Below the pieces are notes generated by a model that was not told the DNA's origin, did not search any database, and saw only the letters and a program-made list of their open reading frames with translations. From Hirsutella rhossiliensis (Eukaryota; Ascomycota; Sordariomycetes; Hypocreales; Ophiocordycipitaceae), in the NCBI RefSeq assembly GCF_020360975.1, contig NW_025408686.1, positions 372,001 to 436,000 of the forward strand: a stretch of 64,000 nucleotides of DNA. The letters are read 5' to 3'. The position numbers and the translations under genes were made by a program. Below are positions 11,774 to 23,989 of the stretch, in pieces. The number at the start of each line of letters is the position of its first letter. Position 1 is the first letter of the stretch.

Positions 11774-11905
11774 AGGAATAGAATTCCTATACCTTCCGGC
11801 TGCTGCAAAAGGCACTTTACTTGCATCCCTCGTGGCTTCCTTTTACCCCTCTTATTAGAAAAGCCGATTTATACCCGACTTTTCTGCCCCCCCTCTTCCG
11901 CAACG

Positions 11906-14900
11906 ATAACGAAAACCGACTCCTCTGCCGTCCCTACGGTCCGTAGGACGATTCTTGCAGAGCCCTAAGATTAGGATAAGTGGGTAAAGGAGCTACGGGC
12001 TCGGGTGGATAGAACCATCTACAATTTAGTCTTCTCTGATAAGCAGGACCCTCTCGAGCCCCCTCTTCGTCCTAGGGCAACGGACTTTATAGAGGGAGCT
12101 ACCCTCTTCTCCGAGCTAACCTCTGCACAACAGAGAGCTTTTTCTGCTGCCTTAGGTAACTACGAGAGTCACCGTAAGGAATACCTTTACGAGACGAAGT
12201 TGCTAACTGCTGCACGCACGGCGATAACGGAATCCGTTAGTGCCGTAAAGCTAATTACTCTTCGAGAAGAAGAGACTCCTAGGCAGTGGCTTTTAAAGCT
12301 CGAGACCTCGACAGCTCCCTCGAGGGGCTATATGACTGACCGTATTAGGAAGACCTATACGGCCCACCTAGGAGCCTTTTCTGCTAGGAACCTGCTAGCT
12401 TCTTCGTGGCTAGCTAAGTGGGAAGAAATCCTTAAGGAAGCTAACCAATACTTCCTCACAGAAGCTCTTTCCGGCCAGTGGCTACGGGACATATCTCTGC
12501 TAATAAAGCCTATTAGTGACGGTTACTCGACTATCTTTCGAGAGGCTAGCCGGGAACTAGACGAAGAGGCTGCTAGAGTACAACAGCAAGCAGTCTTATT
12601 CCTTCGTGGCCAGCACTCGACCTAGACGGCTCGACCTGCTGCCCCTGCAGCTGCTGCAGCCCCTGTTGCTGCGGCTCCCGCTGCTGCTGCTGCGGCTGGT
12701 GCTCCTCCTCCCTCGAGAGCATCAACACCGTCATCAACGGCTGCCCTAGGCCCGGCCCCGGCTCCGCCTCTTGCTCCGGGCCCGGCCCCGGTCCCGTTAG
12801 TCAGACCGGCCCGACTAGTCCCCTAATGGACCTTTCAGTCCGTTAGTCGAAAAATCAGGGAACTAGTCGAAATCGAACCTCTTCGTCAAAATCAGCAATA
12901 AGGGGTAAAAAGGGGAGGTTTTCAAGCAGACCTTCCGGATCGGGACGAGGATTCCTCGAAGAAACGAAAGACCAGACGAAACGGCTGCCTAGCCTGCAAA
13001 TCCCTAGGCCATCGATTATCACAATGCTAGTAGGTCTTCGAGGAAAACCGACCCGAAGGATTCAACCCTTTAAAGAGGCTATAAGAAACGATATAACAGT
13101 CTCTTAAGGAGGACCCCTCGTTGCAGAAGAAGATAGACGAGATTCGGGTTGCTAAGAAATAGCAACTAACGCCGCTGCCCTTATTCGAGCCGCAAATTCG
13201 AGGAAAAATCGTTGGTATAGCAAATCCGGCATTCGTCTTCCCCACGGATCAGCAAGACCAACCGTTAGGACCCTCCGACTATCCCCTATAAAAATTAGCT
13301 ATCCTTGACTCCGGTGCTTCCCTCGACATCTGCAATACACTCTCACGATTCCGGTCCTTTAAGAAGGCACGGAGGGAATACCTTATTGCCGGGGAATTAA
13401 CCGTATGGATAGAGGGGTACGGAAGGGTGAATTTCACGATGAAATTACCTAACGGGTCTATACGAATTCTTCGACGAAAAAGGGTAGCTTTTTGCCCTCG
13501 ATTTTTAACGAGCCTGATTTCCTTCCGCCTTCTTCGAGAGGAAGGAATCTTCTAGGATACGACGTCTAAGCCTACGAGGCTAGTCTAGAAGAATCAGACT
13601 ATTAGACTCATCGAGGAAAAATTCGGTTAATTTGTTCTCGAATTCCGACCTATCCTTAGGAAGGAATCTCTAGAGAAGTCAGCTTTCCCTGCTAGGAGGG
13701 TAGGATCCAAGGACCCTCTTCTAGCAGCCCAAGGAGACGGCATTCTTTAGCACGCACGACTTGGTCACCCGGGCCCCCTAGCTTTATATAAGCTAGGTCA
13801 ACAACAAGGCATACGAATAAGGGGCCTAAAGACCGTCGAATGCGAACACTGCGGCCAAGGAAAGACTAGGAGACGAATTTCCAGACGAACGCCTTTACGG
13901 CCGGACCAGCCGTGTAAGGAAATTTGGGTCGACTAGACCGACGTCTCTAGGGATCAGGAAAGCTTCGTTAGGGTGATGTTTTTTATAGACGCTTTTTTAG
14001 GGATGGTTTTCCCCTATTTCTTACGGACCTACCTAAGTAAGTATAACTGGTCTGCCCTCCGGGACTTCGTTAACTAGATAAAATCCCACTTTGGCTACGA
14101 GGTAAAGAAGATACGGTCTAACGGAGAGCTATTTACGAAGGATATCTTAAATTGGCTTCGAAAAAGGGGCATTTTACCCCTCCCGTTAGCACCGAATACC
14201 CAGGCCCAGAACGGAGGGGCAGAAAGATCAGGGGGTGCTGTGATGGAAAGGGCCCGTACGATGAGACTTACTGCAAGGCTTCCACACGACCTTTAGAGGG
14301 AAGTCGTTGAGACCGCCTATTACCTTCGGAACCGGACCCCTAGGGGGACTACCCAAGGAACAGACTGGAAATCCCCCCTCGAGCTCTTTACGAAGAAGAG
14401 GGCCTCGCTAGCCCACCTTCGTGCCTACGGCTGCAAGGCATACGCAATGTCTGCCGATGCACAGCTAAAAAGGAAGAAGAAAAGAAAGCTTGATCCTAGA
14501 GCCTTTATTGGTTACCTCGTTGGTTATAATTCTACGAATATCTTCCGGATCTGGATTCCTCTTCTATAGAAGGTTATTTCGACTAGGGATGTGATTTTCG
14601 ACGAATTTAGCTTCTTTGACGGAAAGAGGGATCAATAGCCCCTTTTACTCTCTCAACGTCAGCTAATTTAGAAGATTCAAATCCCCCCTTCCTAATAGTC
14701 TTAAGAAGAGGTTCTAGACGAGGAAACGGAAGAAGAAACCGACGTCGAAGCAGTCGAGGATAACGCCGACTTCGAAGAGGAAGCTATTAGATCAGATGAT
14801 CTAGACGAAGAAGGAGACTATAGGAAAGCGGTAGAGCTAGAATACGCCTACCTACCTACGCCTCCTCCTACGCAAGAAGAAGATCTAGAAGCAGCTTTTT

Positions 14901-16870
14901 TAGTTAGTCTTCCCGTCTCGGCCCCTAAGGGGGTGGGAAAGGCACCTCTCTCGAAGGATTACCCGGCTGCCTTTTTATCCCTGCTTCGAGAAGCAAAGGA
15001 AGGTATAGGGCCCGATACGGATACTAAAGAAGACCAACCTCTCCCCTATTTCGATCGTTTTTCCGACTTCTACCCAACGCCAATAGAAGACGGTTCCCAC
15101 GGAGCGTTCACAGCAGGCCGGCTTTTTAAGCCAGTATCAGCAAGGAAGGTACACAAAAGAGACCTCCCGGACCCACTAGCAAACCAGAAGCAGCTAGAAA
15201 GACACCCCTTTAGAGACCAGTTTTTCCAGGCCTAGAAAGACCACCTAGCCTCACACGAAGAGATAGGGTCTTTCGAAGAGGTCCTTAAGGAAAAAGCAAG
15301 AGGAAAACAGGTCCTTGGCTATAAGTGGGTCTTTATCTATAAGACTGATAAACACGGCTTCCTTTAAAAGTGCAAGGCCCGGCTAGTTGTCTATAGGAAT
15401 CAATAGGAAAAAGGGGATTTACCTACTAGGGCAACTACCCTAGCTAGGATGTCTTTTCGGACCCTTATAGCTATAGCAGCAGAATTCGACCTCGAGCTCG
15501 ATTAGATAGATGCAGTTAACGCCTTTGTTAACTGCCCACTCGAGGAAGAAGAAGTTGTCTATATGCGCCTTCCACTAGGCTTCCAATAGCCAGGAAAGGT
15601 TCTACGGCTTAGGAAAGCTCTATACGGACTACGAAGATCACCCCTTCTTTAGCAACAGCATTTAACAGGTTCCCTCGAAGCCCTAGGCTTCACGAAAGTC
15701 CCTTAGGAACCGTGTATAATGTAGAAGGGTAAAATCACGGTCTTCTTCTACGTCGATGATATTATCTGGGCATACCCGAAAGAGGAAGAAGCTGCTGCAA
15801 GGGAGGCTATACGTGGCCTGCAACAAAGGTATAAGATGACCAGGCTAGGGGAGCCAAAGTGGTTCCTAGGGATACGAATCCTTCGGAATAGGTCCTAACG
15901 GACTATCTAGCTTACCTAGGACGCCTATATCGATAAGGTCGCTTATAAATTCCTCCCTAATTCCCTCGATAAGAAGCTTCCCTCTACGCCTATATTAGAC
16001 GAAGAGCTTTTGCCTAATCCGTCCTTTTAAGCCAGGGAGCAAGAGAAACACTAATATCAACAGAAGGTGGGCTCCCTGCTTTTTTCAGCTATTTCTACTA
16101 GACCGGATATCTCTTTTACGGTCTCCCGGCTAGCTAGGCACAACCAGAATCCTAGCCCTAGGCATCAAGAAGCAGCAGACAGAGCTATCCTTTATCTCTA
16201 TTCAACGAGATCATATGGTCTGCGCCTAGGAGGGCAGAAAAGAAAGAAATTAGCTACCGAAATCTTCCTTTATTCGAGCGATTCGTCCTTTGCGGACAAT
16301 TCCTTAGACAGAAAGAGCTCATAAGGGTATATTATGTCCCTTTTTAGAGGAACCATTGCTTAGAAAGCTTCGAAGCAAGCTACCGTTACGACTTCTAGTA
16401 CGGAGGCAGAGCTACTAGCTCTTTTAGAAGCGTCAAAAGAAGCGATTTTCCTTAGCCGGCTGCTAATATCGTTACGACTGCAAATTCCGACCCTATTAGC
16501 TATAGAATGCGATAATACGCAGACTATACGAATTCTTACGGAAAACAGCAAGTTATCGACCCGGCTACGGCATATCGATATCCACCAGCATTGGTTACGC
16601 TAAGAGGTCTAAAGGGGACTTATTTCCGTCCGTTGGGTTCTAACGGCATCAATAAAAGCCGACGGTCTTACGAAGCCCCTGCCGAAGCAGAAGCTGGCTG
16701 TCTTTTTATAGCAAATTAGGCTAGAAGACGTTCGAGAGAAGCTGTCCTTAGAAGCCCGCCTTAAGAGTCTACGAGAGGAGCTAATGGCACGCAGGAGGAA
16801 GGAGACGTCTATAGCCGAAGAGAGGAATTAGGACTTGTCTAGAGGCCTAAGCTTGGTGACTTGTTCTTAA
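11906..16870 (+). pseudogene. Copia gag-pol polyprotein, broken by about 40 stops
   Basis: A single frame, with no frameshift, runs about 1654 codons. The probable ancestral start at 11906 now reads ATA (TpG to TpA). Domains in order: gag (about residues 1-240, longest open part 12005-12625); Ala/Pro-rich hinge (12630-12830); CCHC knuckle C-x2-C-x4-H-x4-C (12986-13027, intact); protease DSGAS (13307); HHCC-type pre-integrase (His 13751, Cys 13841 and 13850); integrase with Asp 13931, second Asp replaced by Asn (14120-14122) and Glu 14222; reverse transcriptase with intact YVDD (15749-15760); RNase H with SSTEAE (16394) and DN (16511). Stops are TAA/TAG only, at former Gln or Trp codons, the mark of CpA-directed RIP. 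It cannot make a full polyprotein. Confidence 0.92.
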
Positions 16871-16940
16871 CTAAGACCTCCTCTATATACTTACCGGCCT
16901 AGGTATTTAGCTTTACCCTTTCTATAAGGGCAGGCTATAG

Positions 16941-16951
16941 CTAAGGGGGTG
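16941..16951 (+). promoter_or_regulatory. Polypurine tract of Copia copy 1
   Basis: Ctaagggggtg lies directly before the 3' LTR and primes plus-strand DNA synthesis in LTR elements. The TRIM has ctgagggggtg in the same position, differing only by a RIP-type G-to-A. Confidence 0.8.
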
Positions 16952-17423
16952 TGTCGCGAAGCGTGGCCTGATTTCGCAGTTCTCGGAGATATCCCTTGGC
17001 ACGAGGGACCTAGGAAGCTGAAAAACAGGTTTTGAGGAAGGAGCTAAAAGGAGGTGCAGAAAGGAGGGTAGGGGCAAGAGGGGAAGTAGAAGTGGCGATG
17101 GCTTCCTATAGAGGGCGAGAGATAAGACGGATGTGCCGGCAACGGCTAGAAAGGAGGAAAAACCGGCAAAAAGCTCGGTAGTTGAAGGGACATTAGTGGC
17201 TTCTTTAAGCAGGATCTTCTTTGTTAATTGAGATGCTAGAAGGGTATAAAGAGGGGCGTTAGATAGAGGAAAGAAGGACAATTAAGGCAATACAATAATC
17301 ACTCCCCTACCTTTATTGCTGCCCCCGCAAGAATCAAATCCCTCTGCCCTGCCTGTCCGACCCCTTACTTCTAATTTTACCTTCGTGCATTTTTATGCAC
17401 TTCTTATATCTCTCTTCGCGAGA
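16952..17423 (+). repeat. 3' LTR of Copia copy 1
   Basis: The LTR is 472 bp, TGTCGCGAAG...CTTCGCGAGA. Relative to the 5' LTR its last 200 bases carry a cluster of about eight CA-to-TA or TG-to-TA changes, so RIP damage is uneven between the two LTRs. It is followed by the acttt target duplication at 17424-17428. Confidence 0.93.
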
Positions 17424-17645
17424 ACTTTTAAAATAGTTTTCTTAACTTTAAATTATTTAAGTTTCTTAAAATCTAATTTATTACTTAGTTATTTTATTTT
17501 AATATTTCGTTATATAAGGTAGACTATATCTCCTACTTAAAAAATTAGTCCTTATAATCTTTTTTAATTATAGTAAGTAAATATTAATTCTTTAATAAAT
17601 TAAAGTTCTTATTATATTTCTTTATATAGTCTTTATAGCTAATTT
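17424..17645 (-). mobile_element. G2 inverted copy, second part (integrase end)
   Basis: This is the reverse complement of about 3838-4055 of the G2 plus copy and continues the relic interrupted by Copia copy 1. It encodes a decayed bit of the integrase C-terminal region. It ends abruptly where the LTR of Copia copy 2 begins; the rest of G2 does not reappear on the far side of copy 2. Confidence 0.75.
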
Positions 17646-18122
17646 TCTTATAAAGAAAGATATAAGAAGTATATAAAAATATATAAAGGTAAAATTAAAA
17701 GTAAGGGGTTAGATAGGTAGGGTAGAGAGATTTAATTCTTATAAGAGTAGTAATAAATATAAGGGAGTAATTATTATATTACCTTAATTATCCTTCTTTC
17801 CTTTATCTAACGCCCCTCTTTATACTTATCTAGTATCTTAATTAATAAAGAAGATCCTACTTAAAGAAGCTATTAATATCCTTTTAACTACTAAGCTTTT
17901 TACTAGTTTTTCCCTTTTTTTCTAGCCGTTACTAGTATATCTATCTTTATCTTTCGCTACCTTTATAGGAAGCTATCGCTACTTCTACTTCCCTTCTTAC
18001 CCTTACCCTCCTCTTTATACCTCCTTTTAGCTCCTTCCTTAAAACCTATTTTTTAGCTTCCTAGGTCCCTTATATTAAGGGATATCTCTAAGAACTATAA
18101 AATTAAGCTACGCTTCGCGATA
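17646..18122 (-). repeat. 3' LTR of Copia copy 2
   Basis: This RIPped LTR starts tcttataaag and ends cttcgcgata. It belongs to the same LTR subtype as copy 1, carrying the aaaacct segment rather than the cttcttccttcttc insertion seen in copies 3, 4 and 5. Confidence 0.88.
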
Positions 18123-21100
18123 TACCCCCTTAGCTATAGCCTACCCTTATAGAAAGGTTAAAGCTAAATACCTAGGCCGGTAAGCGTATAGAGGAGGTCT
18201 TAGTTTATACTTATCCCTTACTTAAGAAATCCGGGTTTTAGCCCTAGGCTCTTTTAGACCTACTTTAGAAAAAGGGGCCTTAAGGAGGAAATTAAGTCTT
18301 ATAAGGGGGCTTTCTCTAAGGATAAGTCCCTAAAAAGGGGGCCTTTTAAAAGAATAAGTCTTAATTAAGCTAGGGGCCCTTCTTTAAGACTAGTCTTAAT
18401 TCCTCTCTTTAGCTATAGACGTCTCCTTCCTCCTACGTACTATTAGCTCTTCTTATAGACTCTTAAGGCGGGCTTTTAAAGATAGCTTCTCTTAAACGTC
18501 TTCTAGCCTAATTTACTATAAAAAGATAGCTAGCTTCTACTTTAGTAAGGGCTTTATAAGACCGTTAGCTTTTATCGATACCGTTAGAACCTAACGGACG
18601 GAAATAAGTCCCTTTTAGACCTCTTAGTATAACTAATACTAGTAGATATCGATATACTATAGCTAGGTTAATAGGTTTACGTTTTCTTTACATAATTTAT
18701 ATAGTCTATATATTATTATATTCTATAGCTAATAGGGATAGAATTTATAGTCGTAAAGATATAAGTAGCTAGCTAAGGAAAATCGCTTCTTTTAACGCTT
18801 TTAAAAGGGCTAGTAGCTCTACCTCTATACTTAAAGTTATAATAGTAGCTTACTTTAAAGCTCTCTAAGTAATAGTTCCTTTAAAAAGGGATATAATATA
18901 CCTTTATAAGCTCTTTCTATCTAAGGAATTATCTATAAAAGATAAATCGCTCGAATAAAGGAAGATTTTAGTAGCTAATTTCTTTCTTTCTTACCCTCCT
19001 AAATATAGACTATATAATCTTATTAAATAGAGATAAAGGATAGCTCTATCTACTACTTTTTAATACTTAGGGCTAGGATTCTAGTTATACTTAGCTAGCT
19101 AAGAGACCGTAAAAGAGATATCCGGTCTAGTAGAAATAGCTAAAAAAAGTAGGGAGCCTACCTTCTATTAATATTGGTATTTCTCTTACTCCCTAGCTTA
19201 AAAGGACGGATTAGGTAAAAGCTCTTTATTTAATATAGGTATAGAGGGAAGCTTCTTATTAAGGTAATTAAGGAGGATTATAAGCGACCTTATCGATATA
19301 GGCGTCCTAAGTAAGCTAGATAGTTTATTAAGACCTATTCTAAAGGATTTATATCCCTAGGAACTACTTTAGCTCCCCTAGCTTAGTTATCTTATACCTT
19401 TATTATAAGCCTTATATAGCCTCCCTAGTAGTAGCTTCTTCCTTTTTTAGGTAGGCCTAGATAATATCGTCGACGTAAAAGAAGACTATAATTTTACCCT
19501 TTTATATTATATACGGTTCTTAAGGGACCTTTTTAAAACCTAGGGCTTTAAAGGAACCTATTAAATGCTATTACTAAAGAAAGGGTAATCTTTATAGTTT
19601 ATATAGAGCTTTCCTAAGCTATAGAACCTTTCCTAGCTATTAAAAGCTTAGTAGAAGGCGTATATAAATAACTTCTTCTTCCTTAAGTAAGGCAGTTAAT
19701 AAAAGCGTTAACTATATTTATCTAATTAAGCTTAAGGTCGAATTCTACTACTATAGCTATAAGGGTCCGAAAAAACATCCCTATTAAGGTAGTTACCTTA
19801 GTAGGTAAATCCCCTTTTTCCTATTAATTCTTATAGATAACTAGCCGGGCTTTATACTTTTAAAGGAAGCTATATTTATTAGTCTTATAAATAAAGACCT
19901 ACTTATAGCTAAGGACCTATTTTCCTTTTACCTTTTCCTTAAGGATCTTTTTAAAAGAACCTATCTCTTTATATAAAGCTAGGTAATCTTTCTAGGCCTA
20001 GAAAAGTTAGTCTTTAAAAGGGTATCTTTTAAGCTACTTTTAGTTTACTAGTAGGTCCGGGAGGTTTCTTTTATATACCTTCCTTACTAATAGCCGTAGC
20101 TTAAAGAGCCGGCCTATTATAAACGCTTTATAGGAACCGTCTTCTATAGGCGTTAGATAGAAGTCTAAAAAACGATCGAAATAAAGGAGAGGTTAATCTT
20201 CTTTTATATTAGGCCCTATACCTTCCTTTGCTTCTTAAAGTAGGGATAAAAAAGCAGCCGGGTAATCCTTTAAGAGAGGTGCCTTTCCTACCCCCTTAGG
20301 GGTCGAGATAGGAAGACTAACCGAAAAAGCTACTTTTAGATCTTCTTCTTATTCCGTAAAAGGAGGCGTAAGAAGGTAGGCATATTCTAGCTCTACCTCT
20401 TTCCTATAGTCTCCTTTTTTATCTAGATTATCTAATCTAGTAGCTTCCTCTTCTCCTTTAAAGTTAGCGTTATCTTTAACTACTTCGACGTTAGTTTCTT
20501 CTTTAGTTTCCTTATCTAGGACCTCTTCTTAAGACTATTAAGAAGGGGGGATTTAAATCTTTTAAATTAGCTAACCTTATAAGAGTAAGAGGGGCTATTA
20601 ATACCTCTTTCTATTAAAGAAGCTAGATTTATCGAAAATTATATCCCTAGTTAAAATAACCTTCTATAGAAAAGGAATTTAGATCTAGAAGATATTTATA
20701 GAATTATAACTAACGAGGTAACTAATAAAGGCTCTAGGATTAAGCTTTCTTTTCTTCTTTCTTTTTAGCTATATATTAGTAGTTATAGCGTATACCTTAT
20801 AGCTATAGGTATAAAGGTAGGCTAGCGAGGCCCTCTTTTTTATAAAGAGCTTAAGGGGGGATTTCTAGTTTATTCCTTAGGTAGTCCCTCTAAGGGTCCG
20901 GTTCTATAGGTAATAAGCGGTCTTAACGACTTCCCTTTAAAGGTTATATAGAAGCCTTATAGTAAGTTTTATTATATAGGCCCTTTCTATTATAGCACCC
21001 CTTAATCTTTCTACCCCTCCGTTCTAGGCCTAGGTATTCGGTGCTAATAGGAGGGGTAAAATGCCCCTTTTTTAAAGCTAATTTAAGATATCCTTCGTAA

Positions 21101-23450
21101 ATAGCTCTCTATTAGACTATATCTTCTTTACCTTATAGCTAAAGTAGGATTTTATTTAGTTAATAAAGTCTTAGAGGGTAGACTAGTTATACTTAGGTAG
21201 GTCTATAAGAAATAGGGGAAAACTATCCTTAAAAAAGCGTCTATAAAAAACATTACCTTAGTAAAGCTTTCTTAGTCCTTAAAGACGTCGGTCTAATCGA
21301 CTTAAATTTCCTTATACGGCTAGTCCGGCCGTAAAGGCGTTCGTCTAGAAATTCGTCTCTTAGTCTTTCCTTAGCCATAGTATTTATATTTAACGGTCTT
21401 TAGGCCCTTTATTTATACGCCTTATTATTAGCCTAGCTTATATAAAGCTAGGGGGCTTAGGTAACTAAGTCGTGCGTACTAAAGAAGACCGTCTCCTTAA
21501 GCTACTAAAAGAGGGTCCTTAAAACCTACCCTCTTAGTAGGGAAAGCTAACTTCTTAAGTAGTTCCTTCCTAAAGATAGGTCGGAATTCGAGAATAAATT
21601 AACTAAATTTTTCCTTAATAAGCTTAATAGTCTAATTCTTTTAGACTAGCCTTATAGGCTTAGACGTTATATCCTAGAAGATTCCTTCCTCTCTAAGAAA
21701 GCGGAAGGAAATTAAGCTCGTTAAAAATTAAGGGTAAAAAGCTACCCTTTTTCGTCGAAGAATTTATATAGACCTATTAGGTAATTTTATCGTAAAATTT
21801 ACCCTTCTATATCCCTCTATCTATATAGTTAATTCCCCGGTAATAAGGAATTCCCTCTATACCTTCTTAAAGGGCCGGAATTATAAGAGTATATTATAGA
21901 TATTAAGGGAAGTACTAGAGTCGAGGATAGCTAATTTTTATAAGGGATAATCGGAGGGTCCTAATAAGTAGTCTTACTAATCTATAAGGAAGATAAATAC
22001 CGGATTTACTATACTAACGATTTTTCCTTAAATTTATAGTAGCTATGTTAGTTACTAGTTCTTAGTAACCTAAATCTCGTCTATCTTCTTTTATAATAAG
22101 GGGTCCTCCTTAAGAGACTATTATATCGTTTCTTATAGCCTCTTTAAAGGGTTAAATCCTTTAGGTCGGTTTTCCTTAAAGACCTACTAGTATTATAATA
22201 ACTAATAGCCTAGGGATTTATAGGCTAGGCAGCCGTTTTATTTAATCTTTCGTTTCTTTAAGGAATCCTTATCCCGATCTAAAAGGTCTACTTAAAAACC
22301 TCCTCTTTTTACCCCTTATTATTAATTTTAACGAAGAGGTTCGATTTCGACTAGTTCCTTAATTTTTTAACTAACGGACTAAACGGTCTATTAAGGGACT
22401 AGTTAGGCCGGACGGACTAACGGGGCCGGGGCCGGGCCCGGAGCAAGATACGAAGCTAGGGCCGGGACCGGGGCAGCCGTTAAAGATAGGGTTAATGCTC
22501 TCGAGGGAGGTAGAGCTAAAGGAGTAACAGCCGTAGCAGTAGTAGCGGGGGCCGTAGTAATAAGGGCTGTAGTAGCTATAGGTCGAGCTGTCTAGGTCGA
22601 GTGCTAGCTATAAAGGAATAAGACTGCTTACTATTATACTCTAGCAGCCTCTTTATTTAGTTCCTAGCTAGTCTCTTAAAAGATAGTCGAGTAACCGTTA
22701 CTAATAGGTTTTATTAGTATAGATATATCCTATAGCTACTAGCTAGAAAGAGCTTCTATAAGGAAGTATTAGTTAGCTTCCTTAAGGATTTCTTCTTACT
22801 TAGCTAGCTACGAAGAAGCTAGTAGGTTCCTAGTAGAAAACGCTCCTAGGTAGGCTATATAGGTCTTCTTAATACGGTTAGTTATATAGCCCCTTAAGGG
22901 AGCTATCGAGGTCTCGAGCTTTAAAAGCTACTGCCTAGGAGTCTCTTCCTCTTAAAGAGAGATTAGCTTTACGGTACTAACGGATTCCGTTATCGCCGTA
23001 TATATAGTAGTTAGTAGCTTTATCTCGTAGAGGTACTCTTTTCGGTAACTCTCGTAGTCGCCTAAGGTAGTAGAAAATGCTCTCTATTATATAGAGGTTA
23101 GCTTAAAGAAGAGGGAAGCTCCCTCTATAAATTCTATTACCCTAAGATAAAGAGGGGGCTTAAGAGGGTCCTACTTATTAGAGAAGACTAAATTATAAAT
23201 AGTTCTATCTATATAAGCCCGTAGCTCCTTTACCTACTTATCCTAATCTTAGGGCTTTATAAGAATCGTCCTATAGACTATAGGGATAGTAGAGGAGTCG
23301 TTTTTTAATATCGTTATAAAGAGAAAGGGGGTAAAAAAGTTAGTTAAAAATCGGCTTTTTTAGTAAGAGGGGTAAAAGGAAGCTACGAAGGATATAAGAA
23401 AGGTGCCTTTTATAGTAGCGGGAAGGTATAGGAATTCTATTCCTTCTAAG
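18123..23450 (-). pseudogene. Copia gag-pol relic, copy 2
   Basis: This runs parallel to the copy 1 polyprotein, reading right to left. The reverse transcriptase YVDD is still encoded (rc of atcgtcgacgta, 19466-19477). The integrase block is at about 20940-21400, the pre-integrase region at about 21440-21500 and the Ala/Pro-rich hinge at about 22430-22560. The hinge survives as a GC-rich island because its GC-only runs contain no CA or TG. The frame is full of TAA/TAG. It retains more CpG than copy 3 and fewer CA/TG than copy 4. Confidence 0.85.
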
Positions 23451-23458
23451 CTTATAAC

Positions 23459-23936
23459 TCTCGTAAAGAGAGATATAAAAAGTATATAAAAATATATAAA
23501 GGTAAAATTAAAAGTAAGAAGTTAGATAGGTAGGGTAGAGAGATTTAATTCTTATAGGAGCAGTAATAAAGGTAAGGGAGTAATTATTATATTACTTTAA
23601 TTATCCTTCTTTCCTTTATTTAACGCCCCTCTTTATACCTATCTAGTATCTTAATTAATAAAGAAGATCCTACTTAAAGAAGCTACTAATATCCGTTTAA
23701 CTACTAAGCTTTTTACCGGTTTCTCCCCTCTTTTCTAGCCGTTGCTAGTATATCCGTCTTTATCTTTCGCTACCTCTATAGGAAGCTATCGCTACTTTTA
23801 CTTCCCCTCTTACCCCTACCCTCCCCGCTATACCTCCTTTTAACTCCTTCCTTAAAACCTGTTTTTTTAGCTTCCTAGGTCCCTTATACTAAGGGATATC
23901 TCTAAGAACTACGAAATTAAGCTACGCTTCGCGATA
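23459..23936 (-). repeat. 5' LTR of Copia copy 2
   Basis: It begins tctcgtaaag and ends cttcgcgata, about 478 bp. The adjacent cttataac is the RIPped complement of the gttatgag primer-binding site. Confidence 0.88.
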
Positions 23937-23989
23937 ATAGGTCCTAGTTAATTAACTAAAAGGTGCACTTAAAGACGTCCTTAGAGCTA

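Larger units (their letters stand above)
11284..17423 (+). mobile_element. Ty1/Copia retrotransposon, copy 1, full length, lightly RIPped
   Basis: This is a complete 6140-bp element: 5' LTR, primer-binding site, one long gag-pol frame, polypurine tract and 3' LTR, flanked by a perfect 5-bp target duplication (acttt). It is inserted in the inverted G2 relic. It is far richer in GC, CA and TG than the DNA around it, so it arrived after the main RIP episode. It has since suffered milder RIP: about forty in-frame stops, all TAA or TAG. RT-before-integrase order is excluded, since integrase precedes RT, which defines Copia. It is the best template in the window for understanding copies 2-6. Confidence 0.95.
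17646..23936 (-). mobile_element. Ty1/Copia, copy 2, both LTRs, heavily RIPped
   Basis: This 6291-bp element collinear with copy 1 on the opposite strand has LTRs at 17646-18122 and 23459-23936. The primer-binding site rc is cttataac (23451-23458) and the polypurine tract rc is taccccc. The five bases outside each end differ (aattt left, atagg right). The left neighbour is G2 and the right neighbour is G1, so there is no target duplication. The simplest inference is a hybrid made by recombination between two Copia copies at different sites. Confidence 0.88.

Noticed and set aside
11652..11858. Short frame across the LTR end and leader, with counterparts at 17316-17522 and 51915-52121
   Set aside because: It spans the LTR boundary and primer-binding site; repeats only because the LTR repeats.
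13027..13245. Antisense frames at 13027-13245 and 16360-16551, and the frame at 47191-47382
   Set aside because: These lie opposite the Copia gag-pol reading frame (47191-47382 is on the plus strand across minus-strand RNase H) and are shadows of it.
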